From assembly GCA_030765045.1 (NCBI GenBank), contig CM060964.1:274706888-274770887 (forward strand): 64,000 nucleotides of DNA, in the 5' to 3' direction. Both the position numbers and the translations under genes were made by a program. The notes under the pieces are model-generated. The model was not told where the DNA came from. It searched no databases and saw only the letters and a program-made list of their open reading frames with translations. This DNA comes from Tenodera sinensis. Its lineage: Eukaryota > Arthropoda > Insecta > Mantodea > Mantidae. This document shows positions 1-10,439 of this stretch, piece after piece (position 1 is the first letter of the stretch; each line of letters opens with the position of its first letter).

Positions 1-584
1 ACCTTATATGGTTGTCATGGCAATAGCAATTTATTAGGCTTTCACTTTAAAAACATTTTCCCGTAAAATTAACTTTTATCGCTATTAATTAGTGAAATTG
101 CATTAATGGTCGTTACTTGATGTGATGAAACTAATTTCTTAATCAACAGAAATAAATATATCGTGTAACAATGACACCACTTTCGCCATTCATCACTTTC
201 ACAGGAGTAGTCATATAAAAGCAAATCTTTTCTGTCCACTTCCAGATATGATTTCATTACGTATTCTGTTGTATATGTACAGTAATCTGATCATTAACAC
301 AGGGGGATGTACTTATACTCTTCGTGATATCGCGTACCCTTTGCACGAACGCGTTTCAAAATGTATTGTTTAGCAAACTGAAAAATTCTATCGAACAGCA
401 AATATTTCAGAAAAATGTTTAAGGAAGATACTAAACTGTAATTTTAATGAGGTCACCTTTTTCATTAGTACTTCTCTTTTTCTGTTATGATTTCTTGCAT
501 GATGTTATCACTAAGTTCCTGTAGTGTACGAGGATTTCTGCTGCTGAGCTTGAGCGAGAGAGAGAGAGAACATTTTATGCTGCC
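1..584. other. Unassigned AT-rich sequence
   Basis: No gene, tRNA-like head or recognisable transposon fragment is visible. A short GA run lies at about 553-570. Short ORFs here have no family resemblance I can name. Confidence 0.6.
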
Positions 585-775
585 TGTTTCAGAGCAGGTC
601 AACATTTCCAGTATTTATCATAAGGTAAGGATTATGGTGCGTCTCTGACGGCACAATGTTCCCGGCGACGTTCGGTTGTTTCGCGGAGTGAAGTAAGCCC
701 GCGGAACGGGTTACCATGTTTTACACACATATATGTAATGATAAAGTAACACAATATTTTCGAAAAAGGCTATGA
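585..775 (+). repeat. Mariner-type 3' end, copy 1
   Basis: This segment matches 63780-63990 over most of its length: CTGCCTGTTT, then AACATTTCCAG, then CATAAGGT, then GTCTCTGACGGCACAATG and CGGAACGGGTTACCA. The AACATTTCCAG...ATAAG part corresponds to the C-terminal HFQ-H-L residues found at the end of many insect mariner-like transposases, and the same signature ends the transposases at 61545 and 62525. I read it as the 3' coding end plus 3' flank of a mariner relative. The rest of the transposase is missing. Seen: the repeat pair. Inferred: the mariner assignment. Confidence 0.55.
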
Positions 776-821
776 CAATGCAGAATCATGCGCTAAAAAC
801 CAATAACCACTCCAGTTGCTT

Positions 822-1070
822 TTACCTATTTTGTAGGTATCTGGTTGTAGATTTGCGTCTGCACAAAGCTGATATGGCAAGATATGTATCCTCGACCTCT
901 ATTATCTTCTTCTTACACCCTTGTCCGGGCCTCCTCTTGAACCCACCAGTCTCCAAGCCCTGTGGATGCAGAAGGGCTGGCACGAAGAATTCTGCGACAA
1001 AGCGAATGGAACGACCTTCTTCAATCCAAGCAATTGCTTTTGCAACAGATGTTTCATTCAGATGTATCAT
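822..1070 (-). pseudogene. Tc1/mariner transposase N-terminal HTH relic
   Basis: The minus-strand reading begins with HLNETSVAKAIAWIEEGRS, the first helix-turn-helix typical of arthropod Tc1-like transposases (pattern LxETxxAxAIxLIEEGRS). It continues to KRRPGQG, the linker between the two HTH domains, and then EVEDTYLAISALCRRKST, the start of the second HTH. Such a transposase would bind its own terminal repeats through this paired-HTH region. The segment between the two blocks is eroded: the usual V-S-STV-R recognition helix is unrecognisable. Only about 80 of roughly 340 residues survive and the DDE catalytic domain is absent, so this is a dead fragment. Whether it belonged to the same insertion as the mariner 3' end at 585-775 is unclear. 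Confidence 0.72.
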
Positions 1071-1441
1071 TTTTCTTTATTAGCTTCAGAAAGCACAAAA
1101 TAAAAAGTTTCTACCACAGATTGCTGCTAAAACCTGTTTTAAAACATAATAAATCAAAGTGCACTCACTTTGATTTCCATTTGTTTCAGCTTTTCTTCAG
1201 ACCAAAACTAACATTGTAGAACAACCCCATTGTTGTTTTAAACAATACTTCAAAACATAGCATCCGACTGTTAAAATTTACATTACCTCACTATTTAATT
1301 TTTGGCTTTGGTTTAAACATTTGTTCCTGTAATTTTTGAACGTACTTTCTAAAAAGTTACGAAGGAATCGCCAAACGAATCTTACTGTTTTGATCTTCAA
1401 CAGGTACAAGCGGGCCAAAGCTCTTTGTGTAAACAAAACGT
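1071..1441. other. Unassigned sequence between transposon relics
   Basis: AT-rich, with no motif I can assign. It may include untranslatable remains of either neighbouring transposase relic. Confidence 0.5.
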
Positions 1442-2210
1442 AGTTCTATCTTTGTATTACTAACCTTTCAGCAAAGCAACCTATATTTTACATGGGAACA
1501 AGGTCATGCTGGACGGGTAGCTAATGAACTTGCATCTGCTTTGAGCGACTTCCTAATAAAACTACTATTGCAAGGTAATAATGTAGAAATAAGACTGTTT
1601 ACAGATGGATATGCTCGACAAAATGAAGTCATATTCTTTATGCTTTTATGTTTTGGCCATTCTTAGTTCCAGTAAACTTCCAGAAAGTAAATTTTCCGTT
1701 TCCTGTGAGAGGACACTCTTTCCTACCGGCAGACAGAGTTTTTGGTCAAGTTGACAGGTGTTGAGGTCACACTACTATGCTGAACAAAGATAACTATATT
1801 GCTTTATATTCTGAATTCAGTGCAGTAAGAAATTTAGGGGAGGACTAGAAGATATTTAATTTTAAAAACGTTACCTCCAGCCTAAACAACATTCAGAGAA
1901 TTAGTAAAGCTAAAAACAGAAAAGCTAAGAAGATTGAAAAACCTTCAACCTTAGCAAACGTTGTAGATAAGACTGAATAATTTTATAGTAGCAATGATCC
2001 AACCAAGCATTTCGCTTGTTGATTAAACGAAGTCAATGACATGGAGAAATTGATAAAAAATTATGCTGGTGAAGAATGGCACAAGAACACAGATCTCATT
2101 TGGTTAAAAATGTTCCAGCTAAAGGCCAGAATTCTGAAGCTGGTAAAGAATGTATAAAAGAATGTTGTGGGTGTGAATGTGAAGAGTTCGGAATATAACT
2201 AAGCACCAGT
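1442..2210 (+). pseudogene. Decayed transposase-like protein (RGHSFLPADRVFG type)
   Basis: A first block, about 1442-1663, reads YFTWEQGHAGRVANELAS and then IRLFTDGYARQN, ending at a TAG. After a frameshift the reading resumes at about 1670 with VNFPFPVRGHSFLPADRVFG, then DNYIALYSEFSAVRNLGED and KIFNFKNV. The order of blocks (W-[ED]-x-G-x-x-G-R-x-x-[NE], D-x-C-x-x-QN, RGHS-[FY]-LPxDRxFG, LG-x-DW-x-x-x-x-K) is one I know from uncharacterised, repetitive arthropod proteins that look like RNase-H-fold transposases; I cannot name the superfamily with certainty. The aspartates of FTDGY and LPADR would be candidate metal ligands. At least two stops and one frameshift show that it is dead. A further possible block, EEWHKNTDLIWLKMFQLKA, lies near 2074. 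Confidence 0.6.
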
Positions 2211-3360
2211 GGACCAAAAGAAAACAGCTGGTAGCTGTATTTTGTGTTTACGATTTATTAAAAGGTTGCCAAAGCAATGATAAAAAACACCATCAATATA
2301 ATTTGTGATAAACATTTTAAGCAGTAGCAGTAAAAAATGTTAAGTGTGGTATCTAAATACAATTACTTCAAAAGTGTAATATTCACAGTAAAAGTCAAGT
2401 TCAAAGTTTTTTTTTCTTCCCCCCCCCCCCCACTGGTAAAAACAATTACAACAATTTATTGTTGTACTCAATAGCTTAAATAAATGATCAGTATCCTGCT
2501 GTAATGCACGTTCAAAAGGTAGCCTGTTCTATTTTCCTTTATCAAAAAACAGTTTATCCCGCCAAATTCTCCAAGTTATGATTATATTTTTTAAGATAGG
2601 AAAATAAGAATATGGATTTTTTTCTCAAGAAAAACTTGTTCCAAAGTAGCATTTTGAAAGTCCATTCCTCATTTTTATTAAGAATGTTATCTGAGATTAT
2701 TGCTGCCAATGTTTAAATGGACAATTCTTTCAATAATGCTAAAAACAAATGGTATGAAACTAGACAAATTTTCGCCCCCCCCCAAAAAAAAAAAAAAAAA
2801 AAAAACGTTTCTGGGGGCAAATGTCGCCCAAATATCATTTGTTTTAAAATTGTTGCACATTTTCATTTTAGATGGGCTCGAAACGCTACATACGCTCATC
2901 GGGCTGTCCTGCGTTGTGTACTTGCGGCCAACGGAGCAACTATTCCTGTTGTGTATAACGAGTACCGTACAGGTTATTTGAATGTAAAGACGATAACAGC
3001 GCCACCCAACCAGCGCTTTTCCTACGATGTCAGACGGTCACTATATTATATTATAAATTATAATAGAGTTTTCGCACTCGTAACTTTGTTATCTTGCCCG
3101 AAGTGATTACGTAATTAAAGTTAATGTGATGACTCCTGAAACAGTTTTCATGTTACGTAAATCACGGTACTTCTTTCGGAAGTGTTCGGAGGTGTTCGTT
3201 TTTCTAGCTTTCATTTGCAGGGTTGACAACTTGACGAATTTTCAAGTTGTATGACGGACAAATTTTAGTTTCCACGGATGACAGACTTTTTTTTTTTTTT
3301 TACGGATATTATAAATTATTAATTAGTCTTATATTGGCTTTCTTCACGCACAAAGGCGCG
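2211..3360. other. Unassigned sequence with homopolymer runs
   Basis: This stretch holds T/C runs at about 2407-2432, a C run followed by about 20 As at 2776-2805, and a T run at 3287-3301. The ORFs across the poly-A run are low-complexity artefacts. No gene is supported. Confidence 0.55.
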
Positions 3361-3600
3361 CCCACCCACGCGCCCCTCCACCTGGTCGCTCGGTTAAGCG
3401 CTACGTTATTCAAGCGGTTAAACGTGCTGGCTTCTGATTGGACCTAGAATTAATGACGTAAGAATAACGTTTAACGGATATTTCCAATCAGGTGCAACAA
3501 CTCCCTAATATTGTACAAGAGGGAGTTTTGTTTTTATCTGACACGACACAAACAGGTGTCACAAACGTGACGTCACAATCATTACTGTGACGACTGATTA
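3361..3600. promoter_or_regulatory. Possible regulatory patch with a CRE palindrome
   Basis: This patch is richer in CpG than its surroundings. It contains a palindromic cAMP-response element TGACGTCA at 3568-3575, a TGACG half-site at about 3453, and CCAAT in both orientations near 3436 and 3484. No convincing downstream start codon or splice site follows. It could equally be a repeat fragment. Confidence 0.22.
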
Positions 3601-4740
3601 AAAGAAGCTTCTGCGACCCTGGTTCCTATCCTCAAAAAAACTTATTTTGGTATCGCCCTTCTATTGCACAATTTTCTGCAAATTTGAATAATTTGATCAC
3701 TCGTCTAGGTTATGCCGCACTCTGCCTACAACGCTCCCAATTTTATGAAATTCATTCAGAATTAAGTGCATTTCAAAGGCTATTACAGCAGACTCGCTTT
3801 AATTACTCCAATCTCTTTCAATCCAAAATCGTTATGGAATTTTTTGATAAAATGAATACATCAATATTTTCCTTATAAGGTTTATTTTTGGGAAATATGA
3901 ATTTTCGTAAGATCTTCTCTTTCCATTCTTTAATGGTGCTGACAGAAATATGCAATTTGGTATCAATTCTACTTATAGCTTTTTAAGATATGTACATGTT
4001 TAAGTACACGTGCATGCGAGCGCTCTTATATTTTAAAAAGCATTTTTATTTTTTCCAGCGGGTGCTCTGATGTTGACAGATGCGCTTTGAATATCTTTTT
4101 TAAATTTTGTGGTTTATGAGATCTCGAAAGGTGCAATTCAATTTCGATATCCCATCTGTGGCCGAATGCAGAATTTTCTCTACATTAGGTATCTAAGCGG
4201 CAGCGAAAATAAAAAAATCAGAACTACATTTAACACATGATGCAAGCACTTTCCTTCCAATATGATCAGCTGGTTGATCGGATCGAAAGGATGTAAATGG
4301 TGAGATTGTGAATGGCGACAGATGGCTGCTGGAGCAGTTAATGCCGTTCACATTCCGAAGCATGAATGAGAGTTGGCCATGAAGGAATCCCGTTTACCAT
4401 ATGCTTTAAAAGCCATAAATACCACAACCGCGTTGATAAAAACATCCGCAATGTGATCTTCACACAATAGGTCGATTGCGACTAAGCTGTGGAATTTGGT
4501 CTTGAGCAAACTTTCAGCTCCACAAAAACATTGCTTGAAGACGAAATTACACATTATTTAGTGATTGGTCGAGGGCGGGGATTTGACCATTTGCCTTATT
4601 GCTATTCAAAAGCCTATGGTTGTACATTATAAATGCTTTGCCTAACTCCGAAGACCAATGCTATTAGTTGTATAGTGCACAGAACTACCTATCTCGTGCA
4701 ATTATACTATTTTCTTGGGAAAGGTGGAATGAAACATTCA
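3601..4740. other. Unassigned sequence
   Basis: Two modest ORFs (about 3684-3878 forward and 4348-4554 reverse) show no known motif, signal peptide or transposon signature. No gene is claimed. Confidence 0.5.
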
Positions 4741-4744
4741 GCAT

Positions 4745-4830
4745 CATAGCCTGGACTTGAACTACACATCTTCGGCTTTCTGTTCCTTCCTCTAATCAAT
4801 CGAGCTACCATGGCAGCATCCCGTTGCGAC
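4745..4830 (-). repeat. tRNA-like SINE head, degenerate
   Basis: Read on the minus strand this gives an A-box-like CATGGTAGCTCGATTGAT and, about 45 bases on, a B-box-like AGTTCAAGTCC, the spacing of a pol III internal promoter. The acceptor stem does not pair, so it is not a tRNA gene. No second copy of this head was recognised in the window. Confidence 0.35.
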
Positions 4831-4839
4831 ATTTTTTTT

Positions 4840-5845
4840 CCGATTTGGGTGTTATTTCAATATGAATTTAGAGAACGTCTCGTGGTATACTGAGGAAAAT
4901 GTGCGTCAGTTTGGGGAATTTAATGTAACGGCTTACTGCCATAATAGCCGAGTTGATAAGAGCAATCAACCTTGTGGACTTTTGGTTTGTCTACGACAGA
5001 TTAAAGCAATTTCGCCCCTTTATCATACACTTTTTGTGCCTGAATTTTTAATAACATACATTCACGTAGTTTTAAAGAATACTTTAGATTCGAATTCCTA
5101 AAAAATTGCACTCGCATGACTTTCTCTACTAATTAATGCTTATTTAGTTACGCTGAAACCTCGACATCGAATTTTCTAGTGAAACACATAATTCCGCTAG
5201 CTGGAATACGTAATCAACAGAGAAGATAACAGACACCAAACAACTTTTTTTCTAACAGAACACACTTTGATTATCCGCGTTGAGCACGAGTTGGATTTCC
5301 ATGTTAACACAATAGGGTTTTTTGCCCCCCTTTTCTTTTCTTTCACCTGTTGGGCAGGTAGACGAGAAGGGTTTCTGGAAGATAACCTTGGTCTGCGGCT
5401 GGGTCATCGTTTTCCCTTTGCTTGCGTCACGCTGAGCTTAACCCCTTAGCCAATTAATGGATTTTATCCACGTCAGCCCCAGCAGGACCACCACAGAGAC
5501 GTATTTCCTTGTCGACCGGTTTGTTACCACCAGCAGGGTACACTCGATAAATCCCATTTGTACACAAATTCTAAAATACCTCATAATACAGATACAGTGG
5601 TGATTAAAAACAACTTTTGAGAGCATAAACATTACCCGTACGCCACTGATATTACCTCACAGGAGGGGTGCAGCAAATGCCATCCTTTCCCTAATGACAA
5701 ACGTGTAACTTGCACAGCACCACCAAGTTTATGGCAGGCAGATAAATGGAAATCAGTTCAAATGCCGACTAACGGACCAGTAGTGTCACCTTTCATGTCA
5801 TCGCTGTGTTTTAGCAATTCATATGAAGCACAGGATTTCCTTAAA
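4840..5845. other. Unassigned sequence
   Basis: No gene or named repeat is visible. A short forward ORF at 4862-5101 has no recognisable domain. Confidence 0.5.
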
Positions 5846-5847
5846 AG

Positions 5848-6812
5848 TATTACTTCCTTTCCTACTGAGTGTAGCAAGCGGAGGAAGTATTGCCCACCAC
5901 CAAGATTTCACCGGAAATGCACATTTGTGTGCTGTGTGTGAGGGACAGAAGTGCATGGTTACAAAAATCTCATGTGTTGCACTCACCTGGCTTTCTCTAC
6001 TCTTGTATAAACCATTCTTACCAACTCATTCCTGTCTTCGTCATGTTATTGAGATAAACATTCGCGGAAATTATCTTGTTAATTTCCTTGTATGTGCAAG
6101 GGGAATATGGGATAGGCTTTCAGCTATAGTCAAATCTTTTGAAGCTGGTCGCTATATGAAGGCTTTGATATTCCGATCCCTTTGCACGGCCAAGAGACGA
6201 AAAGTCAATAACGACCTTCCATTTGAGAAAAGTTGAAGCACTGTAAAACTCGCATAAATAACAAGAATATCTCAGAAATGGTTCACTGCCAAAGAAAAGA
6301 AAGGAAAAAAAATTCCTTTGTGCATGACGTGTGTTTTAACGAGATCTACATTTTTTGTACAGTAAGATTTGGTCTAGGTCTTACAGCTTACCAGTTATGC
6401 GAAAGTCATCAAGAATAAACAGGACTAGATGGGCTATAACCAGGAAATTCAAAATATACAGTTCATTTGCCATAAAAATATCTTAAATATGTGGCATTTT
6501 AATCAAAATTGTTTGAAATATTTTTGAAAAAAATCAAAATTTTCCATGTAAAGGGTACTTTAGGGTGGAGGAATTTTCTTCAAAATCTTCGTGTTGCATT
6601 CTTGAAAATATTTAACTTAAAGGCCAACTTTGGTTTTTAATGGACTCTTCGTTTTTGAGTCTATTCACACCCAACCCCACTCGCGGACCTTTTTCTAAAA
6701 CTGCTTTTTTTTTTTTTTTTGCATTCAGGGGGCCTCAAAACGTGATACCTGAACATCGAATTCTTGGGTCGAATGCAATACTCCCCCTTCTTACTATATG
6801 CAGCGGAGAAAG
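5848..6812 (+). repeat. Family A dispersed repeat, copy 1 (near full length)
   Basis: This about 0.95-kb unit matches 14692-15502 (same orientation) and 16345-17290 (opposite). Shared landmarks in order are: CACTCACCTGGCTTTCTC; CTGGTCGCTATATGAAGG; CACGGCCAAGAGACG; AACGAGATCTACATTTTT; GTAAAGGGTACTTTAGGG; CCAACTTTGGTTTTTAA; GGCCTCAAAACGTG; and a terminal CAGCGGAGAAAGTAA. In this copy the outer left edge (about 5860-5925) is an inverted version of the other end (GGAGGAAGTATTG, then GATTTCACCGGAAAT), so the complete element probably has inverted termini containing ACTTTCTCTACT. Its ORFs are broken and resemble no transposase. It is most likely a nonautonomous DNA element; superfamily unknown. Confidence 0.7.
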
Positions 6813-7040
6813 TAAAAAAGCTCCAGCCCTATCCAGGGACGACATGAAGATTTTCCAAGAAAATCCTCCACCACAGAGCATGCTTTCAATGTTTCCTTAC
6901 TTTTGATTCTCATAAACATAGCTAAAAATACCAAGTGTTAAGACAATTCCGCGAGAAATAAACTTTGTTTTGAAGTTTTGGTATAGCCTGTGAAGTTCTC
7001 TTCATTCCGAATGGCTTCTGTATATCTAATTGAGATTGAC
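6813..7040. other. Unassigned flank of family A
   Basis: Sequence following the family A copy, with no motif I recognise. Confidence 0.4.
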
Positions 7041-7044
7041 AAAA

Positions 7045-7300
7045 TGTTACTACACAAGTAACAAAGTTGTAAGTTATTGCCAATTTCCCTGTTATACCAA
7101 TATGTCTAAAATTCAGACCAGTATGAAGATGGGCTCACAGACTACTCAGAGAAAATTCAACACATGCATTTTATTAATCGTGCAAATAACTAACTTATGG
7201 CATTTAACCAAAATCGTTAACTAAACATCTTTCATGTAAAGGAAAGTTGGGGTCGGTGGGATTTTCCTGACTATCTCCCTATCTTCAGTCATGCTAGTAA
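7045..7300 (+). repeat. Family A fragment, diverged
   Basis: The order ATGGCATTTAACCAAAATCG, then CATGTAAAGGAAAGTTGGGG, then TTTTCCTGACTATCT parallels the central part of family A (GTGGCATTTTAATC, TGTAAAGGGTACTTTAGGG, ATTTTCTTCAAAATC). It lies within 250 bases of copy 1 and may be an older copy. Confidence 0.4.
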
Positions 7301-7732
7301 CACACAGACGAAACCTTTTTCTCCCTGGGGAGGAGGATCAGGAACATATCAAACTGTATTTACGATAAACTGTCAATATCGAGTTTTTGGCTGAAAAACA
7401 ATGCCTCTTCTACCAGTAGGTAAGTGATAAAAGAATATCAAATGGAAAAAGTATATTGTAAACCACTGTTTTTCTCCCCGTGTTCCGTTCCATGAGGAAT
7501 CGATTTTTAACCATACTTACAGAATTTCTCTGATAAAGGAAAACCTACACGTACCTATACATATGACCATACATTTTTTCTGATAGTTTTCGAGTTTGCA
7601 TAATTATCTGATATTATGCATGTTTCACTACTATGATATAAATAAAATAAATGCTTTAAGTTAGTGTATAAATAAAATAAAAACGCATATACCAAGAGGG
7701 AAACTACACGTCTAGATCCACACTTACACACA
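7301..7732. other. Unassigned sequence
   Basis: No gene or recognised repeat. There is a short duplication of AATAAAATAAA at about 7639-7681. Confidence 0.45.
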
Positions 7733-7770
7733 ACAATAACAATAACAATAACAATAACAATAACAATAAC

Positions 7771-7806
<36 letters not shown>
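7733..7806 (+). repeat. (AAC/AAT)n microsatellite, tail of SINE S4
   Basis: AATAAC units grade into AAT units and abut the SINE S4 body. Because S4 reads on the minus strand, this is its 3' (ATT)n tail. The ORF of repeated Ile/Val here is an artefact. Confidence 0.8.
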
Positions 7807-7808
<2 letters not shown>

Positions 7809-8124
7809 CCATTTCCAGGGCGTCTCTATGTAGAGGTTACCCTCATCGCCCGGCTGCTAGGTCCTCCAGCCGCAGCCAAGGCCGTGGAGCAGTGCAGGAT
7901 GGAGGTGGCCGGGGTCAGCGCGCCGACTCCCTCGACCGTAAAGCGACTACTTGAACTTTTAGGGACGCTACCTTTCTATCAGGATAGCTACTCAATGGAC
8001 CTTCAGGGAACTAACGAGACTGAGCATACCCCGTACCAGATCTTCCCCACGCCAGTACCGGGGATCGAACCCGGTTCCTCCGCGCCAGAGGCAGACGCGC
8101 TACCACTGCGTTACGGAGGCGGCC
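7807..8124 (-). mobile_element. tRNA-derived SINE, family S4
   Basis: On the minus strand the element begins GGCCGCCTCCG and carries a near-consensus pol III A box TAACGCAGTGGTAGCGCG and B box GGTTCGATCCC about 35 bases later. A non-tRNA body of about 240 bases follows and it ends in an (ATT)n tail. The tRNA-like part lacks a complementary 3' acceptor strand, so it is a SINE head and not a tRNA gene. This is the only copy in the window and its boxes are the least decayed of any SINE here, suggesting a young insertion. Both sides are AAC/AAT microsatellite, so the target-site duplication cannot be read. Similar heads are known in blattodean SINEs, but I cannot assign a named family. Confidence 0.82.
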
Positions 8125-8172
8125 AACAACAACAATAATAACAATAACAATAATAATAATAATAATAATATT
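8125..8172 (+). repeat. (AAC/AAT)n microsatellite
   Basis: Imperfect AAC and AAT units flank SINE S4 on its 5' side, implying that the SINE landed in an existing microsatellite or that its tail was duplicated with the target. Confidence 0.75.
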
Positions 8173-9179
8173 CTATTCCAGGTTTACAATGTCTGACATC
8201 TTCCTTTACTCATTTAGGAACTATAAACGTTCTTCACTCTTGTCTTCCCAGGTTCCATCTTCTGATCTCCTGCTTTCGTTGTTTGAACTGATCCTTGCTT
8301 CCATGTTAACTTGAGTAGTATAGTATTATAATTATTATAATCATCATTGTCAACGTCTTTATGCCAACTGGACACTTGCGCTGAGATAATGGCCATTCAG
8401 ACTCAGGAATATCAAGTGTTGTCTGTCACTTGTAACAAATCAAGGTAACAGTTGGATTCGGAAACCTGATGCACGACACTGATGTTGCGTGATCTGAACT
8501 GCATCCGCATGCTTCCATGTCATTATATTGCATGTTATTGTGAGGGCGTGTAATTTGCTGTCGCACTAGTCATGTCTTCATAATGATGGAGAAAGTGAAG
8601 AAAGCACTGAGGCGATTTCTCCTGACCTTGAAGTGACAACTTGCTAAATTGTGACGAGACACGCTTCACAGCACCGAGCCTGTTCCTATTTGGGGACGAT
8701 CACACTTTCCAGTATCGAGGTTTCAAGCCTGCAGGCCACTACCACTTGGCCGTTTCCTTTTCCTTGGTCAGGGACTGACTGGATGTAGGTATTACCTCTA
8801 GTAATATTGTGACAGCTCCTGATTTTATCCGAGAAATTCACCAACAACGAACCTTTTGAATAATTCAGAGATAATCTGAAGTTGGGACCTCGCAGTTGCT
8901 GCAGTGCTGTAAAGAACAGTAGCCTGAGGAAGCCCTACACAGGGCAATAGAAGCAACTAAGACGCAGCCTTTGAACAATCAAGACTTTGTTACTATACAT
9001 ACAATTAATGCTACATAAAAACTCTTTAGGCGTTAACCATTTCCGAGATATTAATTATTGACTTGAATTTTCAATACTATTTTTCTGATAGGAGGGAGTC
9101 AGTCGTCAATGACAAATTAGTCAACAAGGTATCATATTTCTAGCTTGTTTGTTTGCCTACTTTGGTAACTAAATACGTC
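8173..9179. other. Unassigned sequence
   Basis: No ORF with a recognisable domain, no tRNA-like box pair and no match to the repeat families seen elsewhere in the window. Confidence 0.5.
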
Positions 9180-9390
9180 CTTTAACCGGGTGGGTCATAT
9201 CAGAATTGACATGATCAAGTGGGTCCGGGGTTCCTACAAATTAAGAGTTAGCCAATATTTCTCCTTTCAGGATAAGGGAAAACATCGGAAATAAACCTTA
9301 TTCAGATAGCTCGAGATTCGAACTCGGGTCCTCTTGAATATGAGGCAGACACACCGCCCTCGCACCATAGTAGTGAACCAAATACTTGTT
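9180..9390 (-). mobile_element. tRNA-derived SINE, family S3, copy 1
   Basis: On the minus strand the head reads GGGCGGTGTGTCTGCCTC, then CAAGAGGACCCGAGTTCGAATC (A and B boxes about 35 bases apart). A body follows with AATAAGGTTTATTTCC and TTTTCCCTTATCCTG, and the end is GGTTAAAGGACGTA. The same order is found forward at 60095-60315, which fixes it as a family. The end motif GTTAAAGGACGT is shared with the other S3 copy. Confidence 0.75.
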
Positions 9391-9550
9391 TTTCTAAACT
9401 GTAAGTCGCTATTCGTAATTTTTTTTGCTCCATTTATGTATATCCCGCCTTTAACTGCAGAGGTCATATCGGCGGCCTTGCCTATTGGCAAGTGGTGTTA
9501 CTCGTTTAACAGTGGGTTTTTCGATCTTTGGGGTTTTCATACATTGAATT

Positions 9551-9642
9551 CACACACACAGACACTCGCACGCACGCACGCACGCACACACACACGCACG
9601 CACACACACAAACACACACACACACACACGCACACACACATT
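9551..9642 (+). repeat. (CA)n/(CACG)n microsatellite inside SINE S1
   Basis: CA units with interspersed CACG. The S1 copy at 44925-45240 carries a CA tract at the same internal position, so this is a feature of the element and not of the host locus. The His/Thr and Cys/Val ORFs crossing it are artefacts. Confidence 0.85.
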
Positions 9643-9656
9643 CACTCTTTAATTCA

Positions 9657-9744
9657 ATCTCGACTGGAGAATATCTCGACTGGAGAATATCTCGACTGGA
9701 GAATATCTCGACTGGAGAATATCTCGACTGGAGAATATCTCGAC
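9657..9744 (+). repeat. 16-bp tandem repeat, about 5 copies
   Basis: The unit CTCGACTGGAGAATAT repeats head to tail about five times with no visible mismatch, which implies recent expansion. It lies directly against the tRNA-like head of SINE S1, where other copies have a single 'ATTATTCCCCATCC'-type body. Confidence 0.9.
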
Positions 9745-9818
9745 ACCCCTGCCGGGAATCGAACCCGCGACCCCTAGCACAGCAGGCAGGTGCTCTACCA
9801 ACTGCGCCACGGGTACTT

Positions 9819-9939
9819 CTTGTGGCATACAATGAGCAGATAATTTCAAAGCCACCACACAGCGATTCGCTTTATAGAAATATGACTATCGCTCTAGCCT
9901 ACTACAGGCTATTCCAAATCCAGGAGTTTGAGTAGGAGC
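9819..9939. other. Unassigned spacer
   Basis: Short sequence between SINE S1 and the CpG-rich patch. Nothing recognised. Confidence 0.4.
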
Positions 9940-10200
9940 ACACACGAGTACGCAGCAGCGTTGCGCGGAGCACGGCTGCAGAAGGAGCGGCAACGGAGGA
10001 TGATAGCCAATACGTCACTGGGCGAAGGTCATAGCAACCCCAATCATCCCCAATCATCCCCTGCTGCAGGTCTCCGCCAGTACCTACCACGCCGTGACGA
10101 CAGCTTACCCCGGAGCAGAGCTGTGCTGCAAGTTGCAGGCTTATTCACGCAAGGCGGCGAGTGCGCCGCTGCTCACTGGTGAGCTGCTCCACTGGAACAC
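9940..10200. promoter_or_regulatory. CpG-rich patch with CCAAT motifs
   Basis: This patch has markedly more CpG than its flanks. It contains GCCAATACGTCA at about 10005-10016 and two CCCAATCAT units in tandem at about 10029-10048. ORFs are open on both strands (about 84 codons forward, 62 reverse), as expected from GC content, with no known domain. It could be an unmethylated promoter or a GC-rich repeat; I cannot decide. Confidence 0.28.
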
Positions 10201-10439
10201 ATTGGCCAACTAGATCTCTCTTATGCCTACAACTAAATGTGCAATGATGGTTTTTCTCTATTAAGAAGACAGAACAAAACGAATAAAAATACATTTATCA
10301 TCTTTACGCCGGCTGTGAAAGCCTAAGTTTATACACAATCTTTTGCAAGAATAGCTTGTAGAAAAGTGAGTAGAGTATAATAAGGCAACACATAAGATTT
10401 GTTTTAACTCGCACCGATATTAATATGTTCATATACGAT
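10201..10439. other. Unassigned sequence
   Basis: AT-rich spacer between the CpG-rich patch and the reverse-transcriptase relic. Nothing recognised. Confidence 0.4.

Larger units (their letters stand above)
9440..9818 (-). mobile_element. tRNA-derived SINE, family S1, copy 1
   Basis: Minus-strand head: CGTGGCGCAGTTGGTAGA (A box region), CACCTGCCTGCTGTGC, then GGGTTCGATTCCC (B box). The body holds expanded repeats, and the 3' end (near 9450) is AGTTAAAGGCGGGATA. The 3' half matches 44925-45000 (CCGCCTTTAAC, AGGTCAT-TCGGCG, GTGGTGTT-ACTCG). Compared with the other S1 copies, the central part has been replaced by a 16-bp tandem array and a CA tract. Confidence 0.8.

Noticed and set aside
5823..6236. 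137-codon forward ORF with a possible signal-like start
   Set aside because: Lies across family A copy 1; equivalent regions of copies 2 and 3 are not open, so it is a chance ORF in a repeat.
8040..8124. A functional tRNA gene on the minus strand (SINE S4 head)
   Set aside because: The 3' acceptor strand is not complementary and a 240-base body plus (ATT)n tail follow directly.
9740..9818. A functional tRNA gene on the minus strand
   Set aside because: A and B boxes are good but the acceptor strands do not pair and the same head recurs with a shared non-tRNA body, so it is SINE S1.
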